A stretch of 64,000 nt of DNA from Mycolicibacter sinensis. Its GTDB lineage: Bacteria; Actinomycetota; Actinomycetes; Mycobacteriales; Mycobacteriaceae. The stretch covers positions 1 to 64,000 of the forward strand of contig NZ_LZJK01000040.1 in assembly GCF_001667945.1 (NCBI RefSeq), in the 5' to 3' direction. Under the pieces are notes generated by a model. That model saw only the letters and a program-made list of their open reading frames with translations, had not been told where the DNA came from and did no database searches. Positions within the stretch are counted from its first letter, which is position 1. Each line of letters begins with the position of its first letter. Positions 1 to 9,735 of this stretch are shown here, piece by piece. The translations under genes and the position numbers were made by a program.

Positions 1-320
1 ACCCCGACCACCCAGGGCCAGCGCGGGGTCTTGGCGTGTGGATCGGGCTCGTCGGGTGTGTCGTAGCTGTCGTAGTCGTAGAGTCGCGGATCCATCGGCA
101 CGTAGGGCCCGCTCAAGAATTGCTCGGACTCAGGTGCCGAATAGGCCTGCGAATAGGCGGTGTTGTCCCGAGTGCCGCCCGGTGTGTCTGCGGCGATCTC
201 GTCGATCGGCGGGATGTCGTCAGCGGCCGAGACCGCTTCAGGAGTCAGTTCAGAGGCCGGCTGACCGTTGCCGGGGTCCTCGTCGCCAGAGCCCGCCTCC
301 GGGGGATTCGGCCCGCTCAT
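1..320 (-). CDS. mmpS3: MmpS3-like membrane protein, N-terminal part (gene runs off the window start)
   Basis: The reverse strand is open from an ATG at 320 to the window edge, giving about 106 residues of an incomplete protein. The part seen is a hydrophilic, acidic, proline-rich cytoplasmic region. It contains tracts such as AYSAPESEQF, GPYVPMDPRLYDYD and a final PRWPWVVG that should lead into the single membrane helix beyond the edge. These tracts match what I recall of mycobacterial MmpS3 (Rv2198c), which in the reference also sits directly after ctaC-ctaF on the same strand. MmpS proteins are membrane-anchored periplasmic accessory proteins of MmpL transporters, but MmpS3 has no dedicated MmpL partner nearby. 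The identity rests on the N-terminus and synteny only; the diagnostic C-terminal domain is not visible. Confidence 0.8.
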   Translation of the reverse strand, partial: MSGPNPPEAGSGDEDPGNGQPASELTPEAVSAADDIPPIDEIAADTPGGTRDNTAYSQAYSAPESEQFLSGPYVPMDPRLYDYDSYDTPDEPDPHAKTPRWPWVVG

Positions 321-452
321 TCCTGCCTATCCTGTTCCAACCGCAGCGCCCACGCGCGCCACACCGACCGCGATCGATATCAACCGCCGTTGGTCATTGT
401 GCACTGGCAACCCTACCCAAGCGGGTTGACACGGCGGTCCAGACGGACCGGC

Positions 453-872
453 TCAGTGTTTCTCGGGGCCGATGTAGTACTCGAAGACCAGCCCGGCCGC
501 GCTCGACAACACCATCGCCACTCCGGCAGCGATCAGCCACGGGAGCCACAACGCGATTCCGACGGCGGTCACCGAACCCGACAGCGCGATCAGCACCGGC
601 CACCAGCTGTGCGGGCTGAAGAAGCCCAGCTCGCCGGCGCCGTCACTGACTTCGGCGGCCTCGTAGTCCTCGGGGCGGGTGTCCAGCCGGCGTGCCACGA
701 AGCGGAAGAAGGTGGCCACGATCAGGGCCATGCCGCCGGTCAGGAACAGCGCGGTGGTGCCGGCCCATTCCACACCGCCGGTGGCGAACTGCGCGGTCAG
801 GAAGGCGTAGATCACCCCGACCACCACGAAGAAGGTGGCCACGAACTCGAACAGCCTGGATTCGATGCGCAT
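453..872 (-). CDS. ctaF: Cytochrome c oxidase subunit 4 (actinobacterial CtaF)
   Basis: The 139-residue protein has four hydrophobic segments (about residues 7-27, 37-60, 90-109 and 112-131) and no soluble domain. This is the expected form of the actinobacterial subunit IV of the aa3 oxidase in the bcc-aa3 supercomplex. The N-terminus [10 protein letters not shown] and the C-terminal FEYYIGPEK are typical of the family. It lies 12 bases downstream of ctaC on the same strand, so the two are almost certainly cotranscribed. It acts in the cytoplasmic membrane and has no catalytic residues of its own. The start is ATG. Confidence 0.93.
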   Translation of the reverse strand: MRIESRLFEFVATFFVVVGVIYAFLTAQFATGGVEWAGTTALFLTGGMALIVATFFRFVARRLDTRPEDYEAAEVSDGAGELGFFSPHSWWPVLIALSGSVTAVGIALWLPWLIAAGVAMVLSSAAGLVFEYYIGPEKH

Positions 873-884
873 GAGGTTGTGTCC

Positions 885-1943
885 CTACTTGTTGCTGGCG
901 TTGGGGGCGAGCAGGCCGCGGCGGCTGTCGAAGGGCCGCGTGGTGATGGCCAGCGGCTCCTGCTTGATCGCCTCCAGCGCCTCGGCGTTGCTCTTCCCGG
1001 CGATGCGCTGACCGAGGTAGGCCTTGAAGTCGTTGGGCGAGACCACCCGGACTTCGAAGTTCATCATCGCGTGGTAGGTGCCGCACATCTCGGCGCAGTG
1101 GCCGACGAACGCCCCCTCCTTGGTGATCTCGGCGACCTGGAAGGTGTTCACCTGGTTGTTGCGCTCGGGCCAGGCGATGACGTCACGCTTGAACAGGAAC
1201 TCCGGCACCCAGAAGGAGTGGATGACATCGGCGGAGTTCAACACGAACTCGATGCGCTTGCCGCTGGGCACCACCAGCACCGGGATCTCGTTCGTGGAGC
1301 CGAGCGTCTCGATCCGGTCGAAGTTGAGGTAGGTCCGGTCCTCGGTGTTGAGACCACGAACCGGTCCGACCAGCTCCTCGCCGTGGGCGTCGACGCCTTC
1401 GGGCTTGGAGGTCATCGCCTCTTTGCGCTGCTGGTCGGCGCCGTCATAGCTCAGCGTGCCGTCGTGGAAGTTGACCTTCTGGTAGCCGAACTTCCAGTTC
1501 CACTGGAACGCGGTGACGTCGACGACCACCTCGGGGTCGGGTTCGTGGTGCAGCATCTTCTCCTGCACCACGACGGTGAAGTAGAAGATCACCGCGATGG
1601 CCAAGAACGGCAGGACGGTGAGCCCGAGCTCCAGCGGCATGTTGTAGCCGAACTGGCGCGGCAGTTCGGTGTCGGTTGCCTTCTTCCGGTGGAAGATGGT
1701 CGCCCAGAAGATCATTCCCCAGACGATCCCGCCGATCGCGACCGAGGCGATCACCATGCCGATCCACAGCTTGTAGTTGGCCTCGGCCTCCGGCGTGATG
1801 CCCTTGGGCCAGCCGAAGCCGACCACGTCGGTCCAGTCGTAGCCGCAGCCGCTGAGCGTCACCGCCAGCAGGCTCAGCACGCCGGCCCCCGCCAGCGGTC
1901 GACGCAGACGGCTAAGCACAACGCCCTGCCCGCGACGTGTCAC
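885..1943 (-). CDS. ctaC: Cytochrome c oxidase subunit 2, lipoprotein (CtaC)
   Basis: This subunit II of the aa3 terminal oxidase carries the CuA centre that accepts electrons from the diheme cytochrome c of the bcc complex. The CuA ligand motif is visible near the C-terminus as [16 protein letters not shown] (C-x-E-x-C-x3-H-x2-M). A lipobox LSGC places the acylated cysteine at residue 33. Two membrane helices follow (about 55-78 and 100-122), then the soluble cupredoxin domain. I chose the GTG at 1943 because AGGAGG lies seven bases upstream. An in-frame start at 1964 would add seven residues, but without that ribosome site. Total length is 352 residues, close to the family norm. ctaF follows in the same operon. 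Confidence 0.95.
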   Translation of the reverse strand: MTRRGQGVVLSRLRRPLAGAGVLSLLAVTLSGCGYDWTDVVGFGWPKGITPEAEANYKLWIGMVIASVAIGGIVWGMIFWATIFHRKKATDTELPRQFGYNMPLELGLTVLPFLAIAVIFYFTVVVQEKMLHHEPDPEVVVDVTAFQWNWKFGYQKVNFHDGTLSYDGADQQRKEAMTSKPEGVDAHGEELVGPVRGLNTEDRTYLNFDRIETLGSTNEIPVLVVPSGKRIEFVLNSADVIHSFWVPEFLFKRDVIAWPERNNQVNTFQVAEITKEGAFVGHCAEMCGTYHAMMNFEVRVVSPNDFKAYLGQRIAGKSNAEALEAIKQEPLAITTRPFDSRRGLLAPNASNK

Positions 1944-2001
1944 GTTGGTGCCTCCTCGAGTCACAGACCGGGCCGGCGGGAACCGGCGGAGCAGTCGAAT
2001 A

Positions 2002-2014
2002 CTACGCAGCGTAG
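2002..2014. promoter_or_regulatory. 13-bp perfect palindrome between divergent ctaC and asnB
   Basis: CTACGC-A-GCGTAG is a perfect inverted repeat with six-base arms. It lies 59 bases upstream of the ctaC start and 136 bases upstream of asnB, inside the 206-base divergent intergenic region. Its size fits an operator for a dimeric regulator, but no regulator gene is nearby and I do not recognise the motif. The position favours ctaC control. Function is inferred from symmetry and position alone. Confidence 0.35.
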
Positions 2015-2149
2015 ACCACCCCGATCACCGAGGTTCGCGTGACCTGCCGGTCAGCCGGTCACGGCGTGTTGCCCCTGTCCCGGACCATCCCGGTCGGTAC
2101 CGGCCCTGCGCAGGCCGGGGCCGATGCCGGTGCGGCATACTGGGACCCG

Positions 2150-4096
2150 ATGTGTGGACTGCTGGCCCTCGTGTGTGCCCCGGCCGGCACCGCCAACCCC
2201 GGCGCGGTAGCCGCCCGGGTCGAACGGGCGGCACACCTGATGCGCCACCGAGGCCCCGACGAACTGGGCACCTGGACCGGCGACGGAATCGCCCTGGGCT
2301 TCAACCGGCTGTCGATCATCGACATCGAGCACTCGCATCAGCCACTGCGCTGGGGGCCCGCCGAGCAGCCCGACCGCTACGTGCTGGTGTTCAACGGCGA
2401 GATCTACAACTACCTGGAATTGCGCGAGGAACTGGCCGCGTCGCACGGCGCGGTCTTTCACACCGACGGCGACGGAGAAGCGATCGTCGCCGGCTACCAC
2501 TACTGGGGCGCCGACGTGCTGCCCCGACTGCGCGGCATGTTCGCCTTTGCGCTGTGGGACACGCTGCGCGGTGAACTGTTCTGCGCCCGCGACCCGTTCG
2601 GGATCAAGCCGCTGTTCATGGCCACCGGGCCGGGGGGCACGGCGGTGGGCAGCGAGAAGAAGTCGCTGCTGGATCTGGCTGACCTGGTGGGCTTCCAGAC
2701 CGGCGACGACGGCATCGACCTGCGCGCGCTGCAGCACTACACGGTGCTGCAGTACGTCCCCGAACCCGAAACCCTGCACTCCGGCGTGCGGCGGCTGGAG
2801 TCGGGTTGCTGGGCGCGGATCAGCCCGGATCGGCCGGTCCCGGAGATCACCCGCTACTTCACACCGCGCTTCGACGCCAGGCCGCTCACGCGCGACACCG
2901 AGCAGGCGCGCTACGACGAGATCACCGCGGTGCTCGAGGACTCGGTGGCCAAGCACATGCGGGCCGACGTCACCGTCGGCGCGTTCCTGTCCGGTGGCAT
3001 CGACTCCACCGCGATCGCCGCGCTGGCGATGCGCCACAACCCCAACCTGATCACGTTCACCACCGGCTTCGAGCGGGAGGGCTTCTCCGAGGTCGACGTG
3101 GCCGCCGCGTCCGCCGAGGCGATCGGCGCCCGCCATGTGGTCAAGGTGGTCAGCCCGGCCGAATTCGTCGCCGCCCTGCCCGAGATCGTGTGGTACCTCG
3201 ATGACCCGGTCGCCGACCCGGCCCTGGTCCCGCTGTACTTCATCGCCCGCGAAGCCCGTAAGCACGTCAAGGTAGTGCTCTCCGGGGAAGGCGCCGACGA
3301 GTTGTTCGGCGGCTACACCATCTACCGCGAGCCGCTGTCGCTGCGGCCATTCGACTACCTGCCCGCACCGGTGCGCCGGTCGATGGGCAAGGTGTCGCGG
3401 CCGCTTCCGGACGGCATGCGCGGCAAGAGCCTGCTGCACCGCGGCTCGCTCACGCTGGAGGAGCGTTACTACGGCAACGCGCGCAGCTTCTCCGACGAGC
3501 AGCTGCGGGCGGTGCTGCCCGGCTTCTGCCCCGAGTGGACTCACACCGACGTCACCGCGCCGGTGTATGCCGAATCGGCGGGCTGGGATCCGGTGGCCCG
3601 CATGCAGCACATCGACCTGTTCACCTGGCTGCGCGGCGACATCCTGGTCAAAGCGGACAAGATGACGATGGCCAACTCGCTGGAGCTACGGGTGCCGTTC
3701 CTGGATCCCGAGGTGTTCGCGGTGGCGTCGCGGCTGCCGGTGTCGGCCAAGATCACCCGTACCACCACCAAGTACGCGCTGCGTCGCGCGTTGGAGCCGA
3801 TCATCCCCGCACACGTGCTGCACCGGCCCAAGCTCGGCTTCCCCGTGCCGTTGCGGCACTGGCTGCGCGCCGGCGAACTGGTGGAGTGGGCGTATGCCAC
3901 GGTGGCCGACACCGGCGCGGGTCACCTGGTCGACGTCGCCGCGGTGCGCACGATGCTCGACGAGCACCGCACCGGCGTCGCCGATCACAGCCGCCGGCTG
4001 TGGACCGTGCTGATCTTCATGCTGTGGCACGCGGTCTTCGTCGAGCACTCCGTGGTGCCGGCCATCAGCGAGCCGGCTTACCCGGTGCAGCTCTAA
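2150..4096 (+). CDS. asnB: Asparagine synthetase (glutamine-hydrolysing)
   Basis: This enzyme makes asparagine from aspartate, ATP and glutamine. The start is the ATG at 2150 because processing exposes Cys2 (MCGLLAL) as the nucleophile of the class II glutaminase domain (about residues 2-200). The reading frame is open further upstream but contains no homology-like sequence. The synthetase domain has the pyrophosphate loop SGGIDST near residue 280 and GEGADELFGGY downstream. Length is 648 residues, as expected for the AsnB of mycobacteria, where the homologue Rv2201 is linked to amidation and intrinsic antibiotic tolerance. It is transcribed divergently from ctaC and ends in a convergent pair with adenosine kinase. 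Confidence 0.95.
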   Translation: MCGLLALVCAPAGTANPGAVAARVERAAHLMRHRGPDELGTWTGDGIALGFNRLSIIDIEHSHQPLRWGPAEQPDRYVLVFNGEIYNYLELREELAASHGAVFHTDGDGEAIVAGYHYWGADVLPRLRGMFAFALWDTLRGELFCARDPFGIKPLFMATGPGGTAVGSEKKSLLDLADLVGFQTGDDGIDLRALQHYTVLQYVPEPETLHSGVRRLESGCWARISPDRPVPEITRYFTPRFDARPLTRDTEQARYDEITAVLEDSVAKHMRADVTVGAFLSGGIDSTAIAALAMRHNPNLITFTTGFEREGFSEVDVAAASAEAIGARHVVKVVSPAEFVAALPEIVWYLDDPVADPALVPLYFIAREARKHVKVVLSGEGADELFGGYTIYREPLSLRPFDYLPAPVRRSMGKVSRPLPDGMRGKSLLHRGSLTLEERYYGNARSFSDEQLRAVLPGFCPEWTHTDVTAPVYAESAGWDPVARMQHIDLFTWLRGDILVKADKMTMANSLELRVPFLDPEVFAVASRLPVSAKITRTTTKYALRRALEPIIPAHVLHRPKLGFPVPLRHWLRAGELVEWAYATVADTGAGHLVDVAAVRTMLDEHRTGVADHSRRLWTVLIFMLWHAVFVEHSVVPAISEPAYPVQL

Positions 4097-4105
4097 AAGC
4101 TTCTC

Positions 4106-4162
4106 CGAACGTGCGGCTTCATCCGCAACGCGCCGCAGCGCACGTATGAAACCGCACGTTCG
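4106..4162. terminator. Long inverted repeat between convergent asnB and adoK
   Basis: Two 17-base arms (4106-4122 and 4146-4162) pair with one mismatch around a 23-base loop. The arms read CGAACGTGCGG(C/T)TTCAT. The structure lies 9 bases after the asnB stop and 12 bases before the adoK stop, the expected place for a shared bidirectional terminator. There is no U-tract, which is usual in mycobacteria. The arm core CGARCGTGCG recurs in the repeat at 62609-62674, so a dispersed palindromic element is an alternative reading. Confidence 0.6.
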
Positions 4163-4174
4163 CCTGGCTGGAAA

Positions 4175-5152
<978 letters not shown>

Positions 5153-5271
5153 CTATCCCCCTCGTGTGTTCAACGTGGACCTGGCTGTGGGTTCCCACGG
5201 TAGCGGTCCGGGGAACCCGGCCCGTCGGCGGGCAGCGCCAAGCCGTCGGGTCACGAGGCGGTACTAGGCGG

Positions 5272-5628
5272 TCAGTTGAAGGAGTCGCCGCACGAGCACG
5301 AGCCGCCGGCGTTGGGGTTCTCGATGGTGAAGCCCTGCTTGTCGATCTGGTCGGCGTAGCCGATCTCCGCTCCCTGCAGGTACGGGGCGCTCATCCGGTC
5401 GACGGCCAGCTTGACCCCGTTGAACTCGGTGATCATGTCACCGTCGAGGGTGCGGTCGTCGAAGAACAGGTTGTAGCGCAGGCCGGCACAGCCGCCCGGT
5501 TGGACCGAGATGCGCAGCGTCAGGTCGTCCCGGCCTTCCTGGGCCAGCAGCGACTTCACCTTGGCCGCGGCTTCATCGGTCAAGACCACGCCGTGAGACT
5601 CGGTGGTCGACTGATCCTGAACAGTCAT
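5272..5628 (-). CDS. A-type iron-sulfur cluster carrier (HesB/IscA/ErpA family)
   Basis: A 118-residue protein with the three invariant cysteines of A-type carriers: one in GGCAGLRYNL and two in the C-terminal GGSCSCGDSF. Such proteins receive Fe-S clusters from the Suf machinery and pass them to apo-enzymes. Plausible clients encoded in this window include lipoyl synthase LipA. The length and the C-terminal CxC are standard for the family (Rv2204c homologue). The start is the ATG at 5628, and the gene is monocistronic as far as spacing shows. Confidence 0.93.
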   Translation of the reverse strand: MTVQDQSTTESHGVVLTDEAAAKVKSLLAQEGRDDLTLRISVQPGGCAGLRYNLFFDDRTLDGDMITEFNGVKLAVDRMSAPYLQGAEIGYADQIDKQGFTIENPNAGGSCSCGDSFN

Positions 5629-5733
5629 TGCGTCTCCCTACTGCGGTTGATTCGGGTGGGCTCACCTCGACTCAAAGCGTCGCCGAGGCGACTGGGCCCA
5701 CCGTGACAACGATACCTTGCGCCGACGTGTTCC

Positions 5734-6873
5734 CTACTGCGCCGCCGGACCGGGGCTGCCGATCTGCGCCGCAAGCACGGTGGTCAGACCGATCAGCTGG
5801 TTGGCCGCATCGACCAGGGCCAACCGCACCGAGCCGGCGTGGTCGGCGATCGCCCGGGCAGCCACCACACCCGCCGACCGCAACGCCGGTTCGTCCAGGT
5901 CGATCTGACCGGCCAGCACCAGCACCGGCAGGTGCCGCGCCCGCGCCGCGGTGCACAGCGAGCCGATCACCTTGCCGTGCAGGGACTGCTCGTCGAACCG
6001 GCCCTCACCGGTGACCAGGACGTCGGCATCGGCCAGGGCGGCCGCCAGACCGGTGCGACGGGCCACGATGTCCGCCCCGGATTCGGCGGTGCCCCCCAGT
6101 GCGAGCAGCGCTGCGCCGATCCCCCCGGCGGCGCCGGCCCCCGAGGCCGCGCTGACCTGCCGTCCGGCCGCGCCGTCGAGTTCGGTGGCCCAGGCGCTCA
6201 GGCGGGTTTCCAGCACGGCCACGGTGGCGGCGTCGGCGCCCTTCTGCGGCCCGAACACCCGCGCCGCGCCCCACGGGCCCAGCAGCGGATATTCGACGTC
6301 GCAGGCCGCGATCAGTTCGACATCGGCAAGGCGCTGGCGGGCGACGGCCAGGCCGCCGAGTTCATCGACCATGCCCCGCCCGCCGTCGGTGCTGGCGCTG
6401 CCGCCGAGTCCGACGACGATCCGCGCCGCCCCGGCCGTCAGCGCCGCCTCGATGAGCTGACCCACCCCGGCGCTGTGGGCGGCCAGAGCGGTGCTGGGCG
6501 ACGGCGGCCCGTCGAGCAGTCCCAAACCACAGGCCTGGGCGCACTCCAGGTAGGCCGTCCGGGAATCGGCGTCCCAGAACCACTCGGCGTCGGCCGGTGC
6601 GCCGAGCGGTCCGCTGACCCGGCACCGCTGCACCGCGCCCGCACCGTCGGTGCCCGACCCGGCGGCCAGCACCGCGACGAAACCCGGGCCCCCGTCGGAC
6701 TGCGGGGCGATCGCCAACCGGTCACGGGGGCGGCTGCGGTGCCACCCGGTCGAGATGGCGGCGGCGGCCTGCACCGCGGTCAGACTCTCGCCGTAGCAGT
6801 CCGGCGCGATCAGCACCCGCAGCACGGTTGTCCCCGAGGCCGCTGAGGAGCCGGCACCGGGGTGGTCAGCCAT
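5734..6873 (-). CDS. Glycerate kinase family protein
   Basis: A 379-residue protein of the glycerate kinase type I (GckA/GarK) family, which phosphorylates D-glycerate. Typical features are an N-terminal [17 protein letters not shown] (substrate loop) and [19 protein letters not shown] in the middle. Others are [15 protein letters not shown] and [17 protein letters not shown] towards the C-terminus. I placed the start at the ATG at 6873 (MADHPGAG). A GTG just before VLRVLIAP would remove about 16 residues. The upstream region back to 7041 is open but overlaps the divergent DUF3043 gene and is not coding-like. Confidence 0.88.
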   Translation of the reverse strand: MADHPGAGSSAASGTTVLRVLIAPDCYGESLTAVQAAAAISTGWHRSRPRDRLAIAPQSDGGPGFVAVLAAGSGTDGAGAVQRCRVSGPLGAPADAEWFWDADSRTAYLECAQACGLGLLDGPPSPSTALAAHSAGVGQLIEAALTAGAARIVVGLGGSASTDGGRGMVDELGGLAVARQRLADVELIAACDVEYPLLGPWGAARVFGPQKGADAATVAVLETRLSAWATELDGAAGRQVSAASGAGAAGGIGAALLALGGTAESGADIVARRTGLAAALADADVLVTGEGRFDEQSLHGKVIGSLCTAARARHLPVLVLAGQIDLDEPALRSAGVVAARAIADHAGSVRLALVDAANQLIGLTTVLAAQIGSPGPAAQ

Positions 6874-6933
6874 ACCGGCAGGGTATCGAGCCACGCGGAC
6901 GCCGTTACCTGCCGGGCAAGTAATCTGGCGGGC

Positions 6934-7620
6934 GTGAAGTTGCCGGGACGCAGGAAAGATGAGGCGGGTTCCGCGGGGACCGCCGATTCCGTGGGCGGCG
7001 CCGTCGACCTCGACAGCGCCGACGCCAAGTACACCGCTCATTCCCGCGGCACCGCTCCCAAGGGCCGGCCGACCCCCAAGCGCAACGCGGCGGCCAAGCG
7101 TCGCGGCCCGGTTGCGCCGGCTCCGATGACCGCCGCCGAGGCCCGGGCCCGACGCAAGAGCCTGGCCGGGCCGAAGCCGACCAAGGCCGAGCGCCGGGCC
7201 CAGAAAGCCGAACGGCGCGAACGGATGGCCCAGCGCCGGGAGCGGATGCTCGCCGGCGACGAGGCGGCTCTGCTCGAACGCGACCGCGGCCCGGTGCGCC
7301 GGTACGTCCGCGACATCGTCGACGCCCGGTACAACCTGCTCGGCATGTTCATGCCGGTGGCGCTGGGGTTGATGTTCGTCATGATGGCCGTGCCGCAGAT
7401 CCAGTTCTACATTTCACCGGCGATGTTTGTGCTGATGATCTTGATGGCCATCGACGGCGTCGTGTTGGCCCGCAAGGTCAGCAGACTGGTCGACACCAAA
7501 TTCCCCGCCGACACCGAAGCCCGCTGGAAACTGGGGATCTACGCCGTCAGCCGCGCATCGACGCTGCGTCGGATGCGAGCACCGCGCCCCCAGGTGCGGC
7601 GCGGCGAACGCCTCGACTGA
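6934..7620 (+). CDS. DUF3043 membrane protein
   Basis: A 228-residue protein with a long, highly basic, lysine/arginine/alanine-rich cytoplasmic N-terminus (about residues 1-130), including repeated [22 protein letters not shown] helices. Two membrane helices follow (about 140-160 and 164-184) and then a short basic tail. This is the layout of actinobacterial DUF3043 proteins (Rv2206 homologue), whose function is not known. The GTG at 6934 ([12 protein letters not shown]) was chosen because the frame upstream of it is not coding-like. It is divergent from glycerate kinase and 23 bases upstream of cobT. Confidence 0.85.
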   Translation: MKLPGRRKDEAGSAGTADSVGGAVDLDSADAKYTAHSRGTAPKGRPTPKRNAAAKRRGPVAPAPMTAAEARARRKSLAGPKPTKAERRAQKAERRERMAQRRERMLAGDEAALLERDRGPVRRYVRDIVDARYNLLGMFMPVALGLMFVMMAVPQIQFYISPAMFVLMILMAIDGVVLARKVSRLVDTKFPADTEARWKLGIYAVSRASTLRRMRAPRPQVRRGERLD

Positions 7621-7643
7621 GTCCGGCGCAGGGGCTGACAGCT

Positions 7644-8708
7644 TTGGACTTTGCCGACTTCCCGCCGGTCAGCCCGCCTGATGCGACGGTGGCCGCCGCC
7701 GCCCGTGCCCGCCAGGCCGGCCTGACCAAGCCGCCCGGATCGCTGGGCCGTCTCGAGGACCTGTCGGTATGGGCGGCGGCATGTCAAGGCTGTTGCCCGC
7801 CAAGGCAATTCGAACGGGTCCGGGTGGTGGTGTTCGCCGGCGACCATGGTGTGACGCGCGGACGGGTGTCGGCTTACCCGGCGGAGGTGACCGCGCAGAT
7901 GGCCGCCAACATCGATCGCGGCGGCGCCGCAATCAACGCGTTGGCCGCCGTCGCCGGCGCCGGCGTGCGGGTGGTGGACATGGCGGTCGACAGCGAGGCG
8001 GCCGACTTCAGTGCCTACAAGGTGCGCCGGGGCAGCGGCGACATCACCAGCGAAGACGCCCTGACCGCCGAGCAGGCCGCGGCTGCGGTGGATGCAGGCC
8101 GCCGGATCGCCGACAGTGAGGTCGATGCCGGGGCAGATCTGCTCATCCCCGGCGACATGGGCATTGGAAACACCACGGTCGCAGCCACGTTGGTCGCGGC
8201 ACTGACCGGCGCCGAGCCCGTCGAGGCGGTCGGCCATGGGACCGGCATCGACGACGCCGGTTGGGCGCGCAAGACCGCGGCGGTGCGCGATGCGCTGTTT
8301 CGGGCTCGCCGAGTGTCTGATCCGCTGGGGCTGTTGCGCTGCTGCGGGGGTGCCGACCTGGCGGCGCTGGCGGGGTTCTGCGCGCAGGCGGCCGTCCGGC
8401 GCACCCCGGTGCTGCTCGACGGCCTGGCGTCGACGGCCGCCGCCCTGGTCGGCGAACGGTTGGCCCCAGGCGCGCGGGCGTGGTGGCAGGCCGGCCACCG
8501 CTCACCCGAACCGGCCCACGCGCTGGCCTGTGCGGCGCTGGGGTTGGAGCCGATACTCGACCTGCGGATGCGGCTTGGCGAGGGCACCGGCGCCGCGGTG
8601 GCACTGCCGGTGCTGCGGGCCGCGGTGGCGGCGTTGGCCTCGATGTCCACCTTCGCCGAAGCCGGCGTTTCCGGGCCCTCCGAGGCTAAAGCGGGAGCCG
8701 ACGCGTGA
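7644..8708 (+). CDS. cobT: Nicotinate-nucleotide:dimethylbenzimidazole phosphoribosyltransferase
   Basis: CobT makes alpha-ribazole-phosphate, the activated lower ligand of cobalamin. The 354-residue sequence has [12 protein letters not shown] near the N-terminus, [18 protein letters not shown] and the C-terminal RLGEGTGAA that holds the catalytic glutamate (Glu313 here). The start is TTG at 7644, with AGGGG about ten bases upstream; no ATG or GTG lies close by. It overlaps cobS by four bases (GTGA), so the pair is translationally coupled. No cobalamin riboswitch was seen upstream. Confidence 0.94.
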   Translation: MDFADFPPVSPPDATVAAAARARQAGLTKPPGSLGRLEDLSVWAAACQGCCPPRQFERVRVVVFAGDHGVTRGRVSAYPAEVTAQMAANIDRGGAAINALAAVAGAGVRVVDMAVDSEAADFSAYKVRRGSGDITSEDALTAEQAAAAVDAGRRIADSEVDAGADLLIPGDMGIGNTTVAATLVAALTGAEPVEAVGHGTGIDDAGWARKTAAVRDALFRARRVSDPLGLLRCCGGADLAALAGFCAQAAVRRTPVLLDGLASTAAALVGERLAPGARAWWQAGHRSPEPAHALACAALGLEPILDLRMRLGEGTGAAVALPVLRAAVAALASMSTFAEAGVSGPSEAKAGADA

Positions 8709-9433
8709 TCCGGTCGCTGGCCTCGGCGGTCGCGTTCGGCACGGCGGTGCGGCTGCCGGGCGTCGGCGGCCCGCCGGGACGCGGGACGTTGACGGCACTT
8801 CCGGTGATCGGCGCCGCCCTCGGGGCGCTGGCGGCCGGGGTGGTCTGGGCCGGCGGGATCGCATTCGGTCCGGGCAGCGCCTTGGCCGGGCTGCTCGCGG
8901 TGGCCGTGCTGCTGGCCGCAACCCGCGGCTTGCACATGGACGGCGTGGCCGACACCGCCGACGGGCTGGGCAGCTACCGGCCCGCCGCGCAGGCGCTGCA
9001 GGTGATGCGCGAGGGGTCGACCGGCCCGTTCGGCGTGGTCGCGGTGGTGCTGGTGATCGGCCTGCAGGCGTTGGCGTTGCCGATGCTGGACGTGGCGGGG
9101 ATCGTGGTCGCGGTCTGCGCCGGCCGGGTGGCGGCGGTGCTGGCCTGTCTGCGGTCGGTGCCGGCCGCGGCGGGCAGCACGCTGGGGGCCACCGTGGCGG
9201 GCAGTCAGCCGGTGCCGGTGGCGCTTGCCTGGGTGCTGGCGCTGGCAGCCGGGTCGACGGTCGCCGGCTCGGCGCCGTGGCACGGGCCGGTGGCCGTCGC
9301 CGTCGCGCTGGGCTGCGCGTTGGTGCTGGTCCGGCGGTGCGTACGCCGGCTCGGCGGAGTCACCGGCGATGTGCTGGGCGCCGCCGTCGAGTGGACCACG
9401 GCGCTGGTCGCCGTGCTGCTGGCCGCGCTCTAA
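8705..9433 (+). CDS. cobS: Cobalamin-5'-phosphate synthase (adenosylcobinamide-GDP ribazoletransferase)
   Basis: A 242-residue polytopic membrane protein that joins adenosylcobinamide-GDP with alpha-ribazole in the last step of cobalamin assembly. The family signature is visible as [16 protein letters not shown] with the catalytic metal-binding aspartates, followed by GSYRP and [10 protein letters not shown]. About six hydrophobic segments follow. The GTG start overlaps the cobT stop. In the same window the syntenic positions of cobC and cobD are empty (see findings). Confidence 0.94.
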   Translation: MIRSLASAVAFGTAVRLPGVGGPPGRGTLTALPVIGAALGALAAGVVWAGGIAFGPGSALAGLLAVAVLLAATRGLHMDGVADTADGLGSYRPAAQALQVMREGSTGPFGVVAVVLVIGLQALALPMLDVAGIVVAVCAGRVAAVLACLRSVPAAAGSTLGATVAGSQPVPVALAWVLALAAGSTVAGSAPWHGPVAVAVALGCALVLVRRCVRRLGGVTGDVLGAAVEWTTALVAVLLAAL

Positions 9434-9555
9434 TTCATCCGATAAGTAACATTTCTCCGGACATATAGACATTCCTCCCCTGTGATGTGATAACTACAGA
9501 GTAGCTTTGTAAAAAGCGAACCAGCATTAACTTCTGGTCCACGGAGGGGACGTCG
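9434..9555 (+). promoter_or_regulatory. AT-rich intergenic island upstream of a small ORF
   Basis: These 122 bases are strikingly AT-rich for this genome, with tracts such as ATAAGTAACATTTC and TTTGTAAAAAGCG and a small dyad CTAC-AGA-GTAG at 9494-9504. The GGAGGGGA ribosome site at 9543-9549 ends the island, a few bases before the ATG at 9556. No single promoter hexamer pair is convincing. The base composition and position suggest the control region of the 54-residue ORF. Confidence 0.4.
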
Positions 9556-9720
9556 ATGGCTCGCCATCACCGCTACAGCAAGAGAAGTCGGGAATCGCGC
9601 AGGGCCATGGCCGACGACGCCAGCGACCCACCGGACTATCCCGATCCCGACGACGCCGCGGCCGAGGACTGGCACGCCGGCCCCGACGAACCGGATCTGC
9701 CGCCGGGGCCGGCAGGCTGA
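9556..9720 (+). CDS. 54-residue hypothetical protein, basic head and acidic tail
   Basis: This is a short ORF I do not recognise. It begins MARHHRYSKRSRESRRAM, which is strongly basic. It then switches to an acidic, proline-rich tail with DDASDPPDYPDPDD and GPDEPDLPPG. There is no signal peptide, membrane helix or cysteine. It has an excellent ribosome binding site (GGAGGGG, about seven bases before the ATG) and an AT-rich upstream region, and it stops 15 bases before the ilvE stop codon on the other strand. Third codon positions are mostly G or C, as in real genes here. In M. tuberculosis I recall a large membrane protein (Rv2209) at this place, which is absent. Function unknown. Confidence 0.6.
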   Translation: MARHHRYSKRSRESRRAMADDASDPPDYPDPDDAAAEDWHAGPDEPDLPPGPAG

Positions 9721-9735
9721 ACCGAACCCGGCGGG

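Noticed and set aside
36..2042. 668-codon plus-strand ORF over mmpS3-ctaF-ctaC
   Set aside because: It is the antisense of three clear genes; GC-rich third positions keep the opposite strand open. The protein is Arg/Gly/His-rich with no domain.
2051..3610. 519-codon minus-strand ORF over asnB
   Set aside because: Antisense shadow of the asparagine synthetase gene, with no start signal or domain.
7540..7643. Cobalamin riboswitch before cobT
   Set aside because: The upstream sequence is the coding end of the DUF3043 gene, with no B12-box-like sequence seen.
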